From assembly GCF_011806405.1 (NCBI RefSeq), contig NZ_JAATOW010000008.1, positions 62,001 to 126,000 on the forward strand: a stretch of DNA of 64,000 nucleotides, written 5' to 3'. This document shows positions 42,144 to 49,939 of this stretch, piece by piece. The DNA comes from Pseudooceanicola sp. HF7 (lineage in GTDB: Bacteria; Pseudomonadota; Alphaproteobacteria; Rhodobacterales; Rhodobacteraceae). The notes beneath the pieces were generated by a model that did no database searches, was not told the DNA's origin, and saw only the letters and a program-made list of their open reading frames with translations. The number at the start of each line of letters is the position of its first letter. Position 1 is the first letter of the stretch. Made by a program: the position numbers and the translations under genes.

Positions 42144-43123
42144 CCCCGGTACTGCGGATCCTGATCCCGCTGGTGATCTTGCTGGCGCTGGTGTCGCTTG
42201 CATTGGGACCGGCTGGGTTGGGCCTGGGCGAGAGCCTGCGCGCGCTGGTGCTGGGCGGCGATGGCCCGGCGGTCTTGGTCATGCGCGAGATCCGCCTGCC
42301 TAGGGTCCTGCTGGCGCTGATGATCGGGGCTTCGCTTGGCCTGTCCGGCGCGGCGATGCAGGGCTTTCTGCGCAATCCCTTGGCCGAGCCGGGGATCATA
42401 GGGGTCTCCGGCGCAGCGGCCTTTGGCGCTGTTCTGGCGTTGCAAACAGGCTTTGCCGCCCTCTTTGCGCTGGCCCTTCCGCTGGCAGCGCTGGCCGGCG
42501 CGCTGGTGGCGGTCTTGCTGCTCGTGGCGCTGGCGGGGCCGCGCGGCGGGTCGCTGACGCTGATCTTGGCGGGCATCGCGATTTCGGCCATGGCCGGGGC
42601 GCTGACATCGCTGGTTCTGAACCTGTCGCCCAACCCCTATGCCGCCGGAGAGATCGTCTTTTGGATGATGGGCTCGCTTGCGGATCGGTCAGTGACCCAT
42701 GTGATGCTGGCGCTGCCCTTCACACTGCTGGGGTGGCTCCTCTTGCTGCGCTCTGCGCGGGGGCTCGAGGCGCTGACACTGGGCGAGGACGCCGCCGAGG
42801 GGCTGGGTATCGATCTGACGCGCCTGCGCTGGCAGGTGGTATTGGGGACGGCAGCGGCGATCGGCGCGGCGACGGCGGTGGCCGGTGTCATCGGCTTCGT
42901 CGGCCTGGTCGTTCCACATCTGCTGCGCGCCCGCGTGGCCGGGCGGCCGGGGCGCCTTCTGGCGGTCTCTGCCGTGGGCGGGGCGGCGATGCTGCTGGCG
43001 GCGGATATTGCCGTGCGCCTGATCGCCCCGGACCGGGACCTGAAACTCGGCGTTCTGACGGCCCTGATCGGGGCACCCTTCTTCCTGCGCCTGCTCTGGC
43101 AAATGCGGAGGGCGCGCGCGTGA
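42140..43123 (+). CDS. btuC: Cobalamin ABC transporter permease (BtuC/FecCD family)
   Basis: A 327-residue permease with about ten TM helices. Family signatures: RLPRVLLALMIGASLGLSGA, MQGFLRNPLAEPGIIGVSGA and VAGVIGFVGLVVPHLLR. It forms the inner-membrane channel for corrinoid import. It overlaps btuF by four bases upstream and the ATPase gene by four bases downstream. Confidence 0.94.
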   Translation: MTPVLRILIPLVILLALVSLALGPAGLGLGESLRALVLGGDGPAVLVMREIRLPRVLLALMIGASLGLSGAAMQGFLRNPLAEPGIIGVSGAAAFGAVLALQTGFAALFALALPLAALAGALVAVLLLVALAGPRGGSLTLILAGIAISAMAGALTSLVLNLSPNPYAAGEIVFWMMGSLADRSVTHVMLALPFTLLGWLLLLRSARGLEALTLGEDAAEGLGIDLTRLRWQVVLGTAAAIGAATAVAGVIGFVGLVVPHLLRARVAGRPGRLLAVSAVGGAAMLLAADIAVRLIAPDRDLKLGVLTALIGAPFFLRLLWQMRRARA

Positions 43124-43869
43124 GCCTGCTTCTGATCCGTGATCTGAGCGTTGAACTGGCCGAGCGCCCGGTATTTTCCGGCGTTTCCTTCGAGCTGCGC
43201 GAAGGTGAGTTGGTAGGGCTGATCGGCCCGAACGGCGCGGGCAAGACCACCCTGATGCGCGCGGCCATGGGGCTCTTGCCCTTCAGCGGTGAGAGCTCTC
43301 TTGCGGAGCTTTCGCCGCAATATCGCGCCCGCCATGCCGCATGGTTGCCCCAACAGAGAGAGATCGCTTGGCCGGTTTCCGTTGAGGACCTCGTCGCGCT
43401 TGGCCGCCTGCCACATGGCACCGGTGGGGCAGAAGCGGATCGCCTGGCCGTGGATTCCGCCCTGGACCGGCTTCAGCTTGACCCGCTGCGCCACCGGGAT
43501 GCCACTCAGCTTTCTGGTGGGGAACAGGCCCGCGCGTTGATTGCCCGCGCCCTTGCCCAGGAAAGCCGCTTGCTGCTGGCAGATGAGCCAATCGCCGGTC
43601 TGGATCCTGCCCACCAGATCGCCGTGATGGAGGTCTTCGCGGATCTGGCGAAAGAAGGGCATGGGCTTCTGGTCTCTTTGCATGACCTGGGGCTTGCGGC
43701 GCGTCATTGTACCCGGCTGATCCTGGTGGCGGAGGGCGGCATCCTGGCCGACGGCCCGCCTGCAAAGGTGCTTGTGCCGGAGCTGCTTGCGCGGGCCTTC
43801 CAGATCACCGCTATCCACGAAGACACCCCGGATGGTCCGGTCTTCCAGCCGCTGCGCGTGCTGAAATAA
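43120..43869 (+). CDS. btuD: Cobalamin ABC transporter ATP-binding protein (BtuD-like)
   Basis: 249 residues: Walker A GPNGAGKTTLMRA, signature LSGGEQARALIARALAQ, Walker B LLLADEPIAGLDP and switch histidine VSLHDLGLA. It powers the corrinoid importer. The GTG start overlaps the permease stop (GTGA). The stop TAA overlaps the remains of cbiZ. Confidence 0.94.
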   Translation: MSLLLIRDLSVELAERPVFSGVSFELREGELVGLIGPNGAGKTTLMRAAMGLLPFSGESSLAELSPQYRARHAAWLPQQREIAWPVSVEDLVALGRLPHGTGGAEADRLAVDSALDRLQLDPLRHRDATQLSGGEQARALIARALAQESRLLLADEPIAGLDPAHQIAVMEVFADLAKEGHGLLVSLHDLGLAARHCTRLILVAEGGILADGPPAKVLVPELLARAFQITAIHEDTPDGPVFQPLRVLK

Positions 43870-44200
43870 GCGCGCGCTTCCGGGCGCCCTGGCTTGAATT
43901 CGACCTGGGGCAGGAGATGCAGGTTCTCATCTGGGCCACGCCGCCCCGGTTTCGTCGCCACCAGAAGGATCCTGTGGCGCGAAGTGCGCAATGCCGACCG
44001 GTCCTGCCACGGGCACCGGCACCGATTGCATCGCCGTCGCCGCACCCGCAGGTCAGGGGCGTCACGCCGGGCTGCAAACCGCCAGCGCAGAAGCGGCGGT
44101 CCAAGCGGTCCTGAGCGCCACGCGCGCCGGCGTCGCCAGGTGGATGCAGGAAGCGCGACCTGCGGCGCCCGCGCAGCGGCAAGGCGGGATTCATCCTTGA
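43866..44200 (+). pseudogene. cbiZ: Decayed adenosylcobinamide amidohydrolase (cbiZ) remnant
   Basis: Pieces of a CbiZ protein can be read in three successive frames. Frame A (from 43866): SARFRAPWLEFDLGQEMQVL then IWAT. Frame B (about 43935-43998): RRPGFVATRRILWREVRNAD. Frame C (43994-44200): PTGPATGTGTDCIAVAAPAG, then HAGLQTASAEAAVQAVL and ending at TGA 44198. CbiZ is normally about 220-240 residues; only about half remains, with the middle missing between NAD and PTGP. The expected ATGA overlap with btuD reads ATAA, so the start is also lost. CbiZ cleaves adenosylpseudocobinamides during corrinoid salvage. The three-frame match is from memory of the family; the disruption is seen directly. 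Confidence 0.78.
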
Positions 44201-44222
44201 GTTGCTTTGCGCGGCAAAAGAA

Positions 44223-44237
44223 TTAACAACTCATTAA
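44223..44237. promoter_or_regulatory. CtrA-type binding site upstream of the GGDEF-EAL gene
   Basis: TTAA-CAACTCA-TTAA is an exact match to the full CtrA recognition pattern TTAA-N7-TTAA, in an otherwise GC-rich region between the cbiZ remnant and the c-di-GMP gene. CtrA controls motility and c-di-GMP genes in Rhodobacterales; the assignment here is from pattern and context. Confidence 0.6.
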
Positions 44238-44515
44238 TCAATCACGCGGACACTCGTCGCGTAGGAAAGTCCCGCCGAACCGGTGAGATGCCCGTCGCGC
44301 AGCCAGGCTGCTGCATTGGCGGGCTCGTATGATTGTCCTGACCTATGGCCCCTGAAAGCGGCCCGCAGGGGCAGTCATCACCGAAAGGCGGGCCTGCGAC
44401 GGGACCGCAAGTTCAAGCGGGCCGGTGCCCCGTGCAGGAGTGGGAATGACAGATCTGTCCATGGCAAGGGCACAGCAGGGGCCGGGCTTGATTGCGGGGC
44501 TCCGGGGGGACCCGA
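44238..44515 (+). other. Long GC-rich leader of the GGDEF-EAL gene
   Basis: About 280 bases without a convincing gene. A nested hairpin is visible at 44290-44324: outer GCCCG/CGGGC and inner GCAGCC-A-GGCTGC. Several frames are open through the region but look like random GC-rich reading. It does not match a riboswitch class that I recognise, including c-di-GMP classes. Confidence 0.35.
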
Positions 44516-46723
44516 ATGGGACAATCCACGAAAGACGGGACGATTGAAGGGCGTGATGCTCAGCAGGACCGGGTGGCGCATCGCCAGCCTCGACGTTCGG
44601 ATGGGCAATGGTTTGATGCGGTGGACGGCGCCGGGGCAAGGGTGGCATCCGGGCCTGATGGCGACCCTCAACCGGAGTTCGATCCAGAGGCCGAATATGC
44701 GTCCGACCTGTCGCAGGAGCCGGGGGAAGATACCCCGCGCGACAGGCCTCGTGGACCGCGGGGTGCCCGCATGATCGGCGGAGATGGGTTCGTTCCGATG
44801 CAAACGCTCGACCTGGGGCTGGACGGCTTGACCCGGTCTCTTGATGCCGCGCTCGAACTGGCTCGCAGCACCACGGATGCGCGCTGTGCCGTGCTGCTTC
44901 TCAACCCGGCTCTGGTTGCCAGAACCGGGGTTCCCGTCATGCCTGTCCAGCCGGGCGTCGCCGAGGTCGCCAGCAGCTTTCCGGAGGCCGAGGAGAAAGA
45001 AAGCTTCAATCCGATGATATGCCATCTGGGCGAGGTAGAGGCAGACATCACGGCGCTGCGCGACCTGGCCTGGAACAGGCTTCTAGACCTGGCGGACGCC
45101 AATCTCGATCATGACGCGCGCGGCTTGGCCCTGCAGGCAGAGGCCACAGAAATGCATGAGTTGGGCGACCCGACTCCGGCGCGTGCGCTGACGCGTGTGC
45201 TGTACCTGCAGGACGGGCAATGTGCGGGCATGCTGGCCCTGGGCTACGCTCCGGGCAATGCCAGCGCTGACGTCTCCTCCGATCACCCGGACGATCCCCC
45301 TCTGGTCCCCTTCACGCCGCTGACGCTGGCAGATGTCGAACGGGTCGCTGACAACCTGGAGTTCCTGCTTTCGACTTGGTGGGCACGGCTGGATCTGCAG
45401 CGCGACTTGGCCGCAAGTCGCAGCCGCGCACTGCGCTTGCAACGGATCTCGGAGCAGGATCCGCTGACCGGCCTGGAGAATATCTCTACCTTCGAAGGCA
45501 AGGTGCGCGAGCGTCTGGAGTTGAAAGGTGAGCCGGGGGCCTTCATCCTGATCGACGTGGACCACTTCAAGACGGTCAACGACATGTACGGCCACCAGTT
45601 CGGGGACAATTACCTGAAGACCGTGGCGCAGGCATTGCTAGATACCTCGCGCGCAAATGCCATCGTGGGCCGGATTGGGGGGGATGAATTCGCCGTCTTC
45701 GCAGATCTGCCCAAGATGGGTGAGAGCTACCTGAAATCGCTGATGACGATGTGCCGGATGACGATCCTGCGGGCCTCTGCCTACCTGAACAAGCCGGATC
45801 TTGGGCGGGTCAGCATTGGCGCGGCGGTGACGCCCGAGCATGGCGATGATTACGACACGCTTTATCACCGCGCGGACCTGGCGCTTTATGCCTCCAAGGA
45901 ATCCGGGCGCAGCACGGCGACGGTCTACAGCGAGGACGTGGCAGAGCGTTTCGATCACGCGCAGCTTGCCAAGACTTTCCAGGCGGCGTGCCGGGCCGGG
46001 CAGGTGGTGCCCTACTTCCAGCCCATGGTGCAGCTGTCCACGGGTGAGACCCACGCCTACGAGGTCCTTTGCCGCTGGGAAAACCCGCGACACGGTCTGC
46101 TGTCCCCGGCGACGTTCTCATCCATCTTCACCGATCACGGCCTCGCCACGCTGCTGACGCGGCATATTATCCAGAGCTCACTGCAGCATTTCACCAGGGC
46201 CCGCCTGGCGCTGGACCGGCAAGTGAAGCTTTCGCTGAACCTGACCTATTTCGACCTCATGGACCGTGAGTTCGTCTTCGATTTCCAGGCCGCGCTGTCA
46301 GATTTCGGGGTAGATTGGTCCGCGATCATCATCGAGGTCCAGGAAACGGTGGTCATGGGGGAACCCTCCGGCCAGGTCTTCCGCACCCTGGAGGAACTGC
46401 GCCGACGCGGTGCGGAGATCGCGCTAGACGATTTCGGCATGGGCTACAGCGGTTTGCGCCATCTGAAGAGCTGGCCGGTGGATATCGTCAAGATCGACAA
46501 GTCCTTCATCCGCGATCTCTGCACCGATTACCGCGACCGGGCCATTGTCAGTTCGATCGTGCAGCTGGCCAAGGACCTTGGGTTCCGGGTCATCGCGGAA
46601 GGGATCGAGAACAGCGAACAGGCTAAGCGCCTGCAAGAGATGGGCTGCGACATGGGGCAGGGGTTCATCTACGGCCGTCCGCTGGGCCCCACTGGATTTG
46701 CCACCCGCCTGATAACCGACTAG
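44516..46723 (+). CDS. GGDEF-EAL protein (c-di-GMP cyclase/phosphodiesterase)
   Basis: 735 residues, cytoplasmic. An unassigned, possibly GAF-like N-terminal half (about 95-290) precedes a GGDEF domain (about 320-480, active site RIGGDEFAVF) and an EAL domain (about 490-735). In the EAL part the metal and catalytic residues are kept: YEVLCRW, LNLTYF, VQETVV, DDFGMGYSGL, VKIDKSFI, AEGIEN and QGFIYGRPL. The inhibitory RxxD site before GGDEF is missing (RANA). Either activity may dominate. Start at 44516 follows GGGGGGAC; it is convergent with the histidine kinase gene. Confidence 0.92.
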   Translation: MGQSTKDGTIEGRDAQQDRVAHRQPRRSDGQWFDAVDGAGARVASGPDGDPQPEFDPEAEYASDLSQEPGEDTPRDRPRGPRGARMIGGDGFVPMQTLDLGLDGLTRSLDAALELARSTTDARCAVLLLNPALVARTGVPVMPVQPGVAEVASSFPEAEEKESFNPMICHLGEVEADITALRDLAWNRLLDLADANLDHDARGLALQAEATEMHELGDPTPARALTRVLYLQDGQCAGMLALGYAPGNASADVSSDHPDDPPLVPFTPLTLADVERVADNLEFLLSTWWARLDLQRDLAASRSRALRLQRISEQDPLTGLENISTFEGKVRERLELKGEPGAFILIDVDHFKTVNDMYGHQFGDNYLKTVAQALLDTSRANAIVGRIGGDEFAVFADLPKMGESYLKSLMTMCRMTILRASAYLNKPDLGRVSIGAAVTPEHGDDYDTLYHRADLALYASKESGRSTATVYSEDVAERFDHAQLAKTFQAACRAGQVVPYFQPMVQLSTGETHAYEVLCRWENPRHGLLSPATFSSIFTDHGLATLLTRHIIQSSLQHFTRARLALDRQVKLSLNLTYFDLMDREFVFDFQAALSDFGVDWSAIIIEVQETVVMGEPSGQVFRTLEELRRRGAEIALDDFGMGYSGLRHLKSWPVDIVKIDKSFIRDLCTDYRDRAIVSSIVQLAKDLGFRVIAEGIENSEQAKRLQEMGCDMGQGFIYGRPLGPTGFATRLITD

Positions 46724-46735
46724 CGCCATAGCCGC

Positions 46736-49390
46736 TCAGGCAGGTGCGCGACAGAGGCGAGAGATGCTGTGGGCCAGGACCTGCATGCTCACGGGTTTGC
46801 GCAGATAGATACCCGGCGGCCGTTCCTGTGCGCTGTGGTAATCCGCACCATAGCCGCTGACGTAAATCACCGGCAGGTCCGGGCGCTGCTCCCTGGCCAG
46901 CGCGGCCAGGTCAAAGCCATTCAACCCGCCGGGCAGGACGATATCGGTGATCAGAAGGTCGAAGTCGCGCCGCGACCGCAGCAGTTCCGCAGCTGCAGAG
47001 GCCGTCGACGCCGCGACCAGTGACGCTCCCAGAAGGCGCAGGGAATCGCCCACTGTCTCACCGAAGAGCACATCATCCTCTGCCAGCAGAAGTTTCAGGC
47101 CCGTCAGATCAAGCGGTCCGATGGGACCGTTTTCTGAGGCAGGATGCGCTGGCAGACCAAAGGCGGCGTGATCTTCGACCTCCGGCAGGGCCGGGAAGGT
47201 GAGCCGGGCGGTGGTCCCGCGCCCTTCAGCGGAACTGAGGAAAAGGCGGCCTTCGCTGCGGCTGGCAAAGTTCTGCACCATCGCCAGTCCCAACCCGGTG
47301 CCGCCGCTGTGCTGGCGGGTGGTAAAGAAGGGCTCCGTGGCGCGGCTCAGGACATCGGGGGACATGCCGGGGCCGTCGTCTTCGACCGTCACGATGATCG
47401 CGTCGTCACTGCGGGTCACCGAAAGCAAGATGCGCCCTGTGCGCTGATCGGCTTCGATGATCGCGTTCTGGGCATTGAGCAGCAGGTTCAGAATGGCGTT
47501 TTCGAGGTCGCGCGGATCGCAGCCGGTGGGCAGGGGCTTGCGCGGCATCCGCACCTGAAGCGCGATGTTGCTGGGCATGGTGCGGCGGGCAAAGGTGGTC
47601 GCTTCGCGGATCACGCGGGCGGCTTCGAACGGACGGGCGCCATAGCCCTGACTCTGGGATATGGCCAGAATCCGTTCTGTCAGCTCCGTGCCGCGGTCGC
47701 AGGCTTCCTGGATGGCCGAGAAGTAGCGCCCATGGGAAATCGCGTCCTCCGTCAGTTGACCGGTATCGGCGGACAGCCTGATGACACCCAGGATATTGGC
47801 CATTTCATGGGCGATGCCGCCGGACATCTGGCCGATGGCATCCAGCCTTTCGGCCCGGTCAAGTTGACTCCGCATCCGCCAGCGGGCCGTTTCGTCGGTG
47901 ACGTTGAGGATCCACTGGCCTGGCGCTTCCGGCGTTCCGGTGCGGCGGGCGACAAAATGCAGTATGCGTTCATCCTGGGCCGGGTCCAGGTAGCCCAGGG
48001 TCATGTCGCCGGGGTGGCCGCTGCGGATCAGCCGTTGCAACGGACGTTCGCCATCTTCCAGGGGCGCACGTTGTTGGAGGTGGTGGAACCGCGCCTGGTC
48101 CAGCCAGGCAGAGGGCGAGGGCGCGCCGATGGTCAGCGCCTGGGCGGCTTCGTTGACATGCAGAAGCGCGCCAGAGGGATCAAAGGCGAAGACCGCGTTG
48201 TCGATCCCGTCCAGAATGTCGCTGAGCCGGCGCTCTTCGTTCTTCATGTGTTGGGCGGCTTCGGCCCGGTCAGAGGCGATGATCATGCTTATGGCCATGG
48301 CAGCCGCGCCCAGCAGGACCAGCATCAGCCCAAGCAGGAAGTCCGGATCGGGGTCAGCGCTGGGGTCGCTTCCAAAGGTCAGCAGCAAGCCCCCCCCGAA
48401 CCCTTCATGGCCGAGGCGCAGGGCGATCCCCAGAAGCAACGGTACGATCAGCGCCAGAGCCGCGAGGCGACGTGCGCTGCGCCCGGCGTCGCCCGGGCCC
48501 AGCAGCAGCCCTGCCCAGCCTTCGACGGGGCGTGCCAGCAGCAGGCCCAGGAACAGGCACATCAGGCAGAGACAGGTCAGCACCCCCATGGAGGAAACCA
48601 GCAGGACCTCTCCGAAGCCGTCACCGCCGATCACGTAGCCGCTGAACCCGATGAGGCTAAGCAAGAGACCCGCGGTTGCGGTCATGCGGGCGCGATGGCG
48701 CAACACGGGATCCACCCAGGTAGAGGCAGAGCTTCGCAGGGCGGAGCCGCCGGCAGCCAGCATGAGGCAAAGCACGGTTGCCAGGGACATGGCATCGCGG
48801 GGCCGGTCCAGGGCGGGCCTAGGTTGAGAGCTGGCCAAGGTCGAAAGATCGCCGCCGGACATCGACGCACCGGGCGAAAGCACTTGCGGGGGCGACGCGG
48901 GCTCGAGCAGGGGCAGGGCGGCTCCTGTCCCTCCGGTGCCCAGCCAGAGCCCTAGCCGAAGCGCTGCGTAGCATCCGGCTCCGGCGCTCAGCAGCAGGCC
49001 TGCACGGCGCAGGCGCCTGGATCGGTCCAGCGAAAGCACCGTGTCCGCGCGCAGGGTGACGAGTTGCGACAGGGCGATCAACAGCAGGGAAATGGCAGTG
49101 CCGGGCACCATGCGCGGGAAATCCGGGTGCAACCGGGCGGTCAGGTCCAAGCCCAGAAGCCAGCCGGGCACAAGCGCCATGAGCGTCAGGGCGACCACAA
49201 TGATGGCCAGTGCCGGTCGCAGCCAGTCAAGCACCGCGGCATTGCACAAGATAGGGCTGCGCCGGGCGGTGGTCTTGCCGATCGAAGTGCTCGTTGAAGT
49301 GTCTTTGTCAGTCAATCCGGTTGCGCCATCAGCGCCGGCGAGGGGCTGGGCGGTCCGGGTCTTCGCCTGTCCCATGTCGTCAGCCGGCAT
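46736..49390 (-). CDS. Hybrid sensor histidine kinase with C-terminal receiver
   Basis: 884 residues. About eight TM helices (residues 55-370) form a membrane sensor; a PAS-like segment follows (ILDGIDNAVFAFDPSGALLH). The kinase core has the phospho-accepting histidine in GGIAHEMANILGVIRLS and ATP-binding boxes NLLLNAQNAI, VEDDGPGMSPD and GGTGLGLAMV. The receiver at about 760-884 has LLLAEDDVLF and the phosphorylatable aspartate in LITDIVLPGGLNG. The single-domain receiver gene precedes it by 87 bp on the same strand, probably as its phosphorelay partner. No DNA-binding output is encoded here. Confidence 0.92.
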   Translation of the reverse strand: MPADDMGQAKTRTAQPLAGADGATGLTDKDTSTSTSIGKTTARRSPILCNAAVLDWLRPALAIIVVALTLMALVPGWLLGLDLTARLHPDFPRMVPGTAISLLLIALSQLVTLRADTVLSLDRSRRLRRAGLLLSAGAGCYAALRLGLWLGTGGTGAALPLLEPASPPQVLSPGASMSGGDLSTLASSQPRPALDRPRDAMSLATVLCLMLAAGGSALRSSASTWVDPVLRHRARMTATAGLLLSLIGFSGYVIGGDGFGEVLLVSSMGVLTCLCLMCLFLGLLLARPVEGWAGLLLGPGDAGRSARRLAALALIVPLLLGIALRLGHEGFGGGLLLTFGSDPSADPDPDFLLGLMLVLLGAAAMAISMIIASDRAEAAQHMKNEERRLSDILDGIDNAVFAFDPSGALLHVNEAAQALTIGAPSPSAWLDQARFHHLQQRAPLEDGERPLQRLIRSGHPGDMTLGYLDPAQDERILHFVARRTGTPEAPGQWILNVTDETARWRMRSQLDRAERLDAIGQMSGGIAHEMANILGVIRLSADTGQLTEDAISHGRYFSAIQEACDRGTELTERILAISQSQGYGARPFEAARVIREATTFARRTMPSNIALQVRMPRKPLPTGCDPRDLENAILNLLLNAQNAIIEADQRTGRILLSVTRSDDAIIVTVEDDGPGMSPDVLSRATEPFFTTRQHSGGTGLGLAMVQNFASRSEGRLFLSSAEGRGTTARLTFPALPEVEDHAAFGLPAHPASENGPIGPLDLTGLKLLLAEDDVLFGETVGDSLRLLGASLVAASTASAAAELLRSRRDFDLLITDIVLPGGLNGFDLAALAREQRPDLPVIYVSGYGADYHSAQERPPGIYLRKPVSMQVLAHSISRLCRAPA

Positions 49391-49477
49391 GTCGGTTTCC
49401 TTTGTGCCATTCCTTACCCGTTTCGCGCTGCCTGCCGGCCCTCTGTCTGGCCGGCTGTCCGGGGCTGGAAAGCCCGA

Positions 49478-49849
49478 TCAGCTACGGGATCCGGTGAGCC
49501 GATTGACCAGCTGCCCCAGCTCCGTCAGGCTGGCCGTCTTGCGCATCTTGGCCTGGGCCAGGCGCAAGCCGCTTTCGAACAAGGGGGACCCGACCATTTC
49601 GGTCTTGCCCGTGATGATCACGACCGGAATATCCGAATTGCGCTTGCGCACATCGTGCAGTAGCACCACGGCCCCGCCGCCCTTCATGAAGACGTCAAGG
49701 AACACGATGTCGAATTCGCCATTGTCAAAGGCCTGCAATGCCGCTTCGCCATTCAATTCACCATGCGTGGAATGACCAAGGGCCTGCATGCCGTCACAAA
49801 ACGCGGCGAGGTATCCGGGATCATCATCGGCGATCAAAATACGTGCCAC
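49478..49849 (-). CDS. Single-domain response regulator (receiver)
   Basis: A 123-residue CheY-like receiver: acidic pocket RILIADDDPGY, phosphorylation site IVFLDVFMKGGG, and VVIITGKTEM with the conserved switch residues; the final lysine region is AKMRKTASL. No output domain. It lies directly upstream of the hybrid kinase gene (same strand) and divergent from the CheB-CheR fusion, so it may relay phosphoryl groups between them (inference). Confidence 0.93.
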   Translation of the reverse strand: MARILIADDDPGYLAAFCDGMQALGHSTHGELNGEAALQAFDNGEFDIVFLDVFMKGGGAVVLLHDVRKRNSDIPVVIITGKTEMVGSPLFESGLRLAQAKMRKTASLTELGQLVNRLTGSRS

Positions 49850-49876
49850 GCTTACCTCTTAACACACTTGCAGCTT

Positions 49877-49893
49877 ATGGTTGCGTCAACCAT
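49877..49893. promoter_or_regulatory. Inverted repeat between receiver and CheB-CheR genes
   Basis: ATGGTTG-CGT-CAACCAT is a perfect 7-bp inverted repeat in the 90-bp divergent promoter region. A TATAAT hexamer lies at 49909-49914 upstream of the CheB-CheR gene. An operator role is plausible but unproven. Confidence 0.35.
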
Positions 49894-49939
49894 GAGTTAG
49901 CTTCAACATATAATTCCTGAATTCAAGGGAAAGCCCGGA

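Noticed and set aside
43870-44226. A short intact gene downstream of btuD.
   Set aside because: No single frame carries a start and the whole CbiZ-like pattern; the signal is split over three frames, so it is treated as a pseudogene.
44238-44515. A second cobalamin riboswitch or RNase P RNA before the GGDEF-EAL gene, suggested by GGAAAGTCCCGCCGAACC.
   Set aside because: No B12 box and no further RNase P conserved elements follow; the similarity is limited to a short GC-rich stretch.
47144-48955. A 603-codon plus-strand frame opposite the hybrid kinase.
   Set aside because: The kinase frame has full catalytic motifs and a receiver; the opposite frame is Gln/Gly/His-rich without domains.
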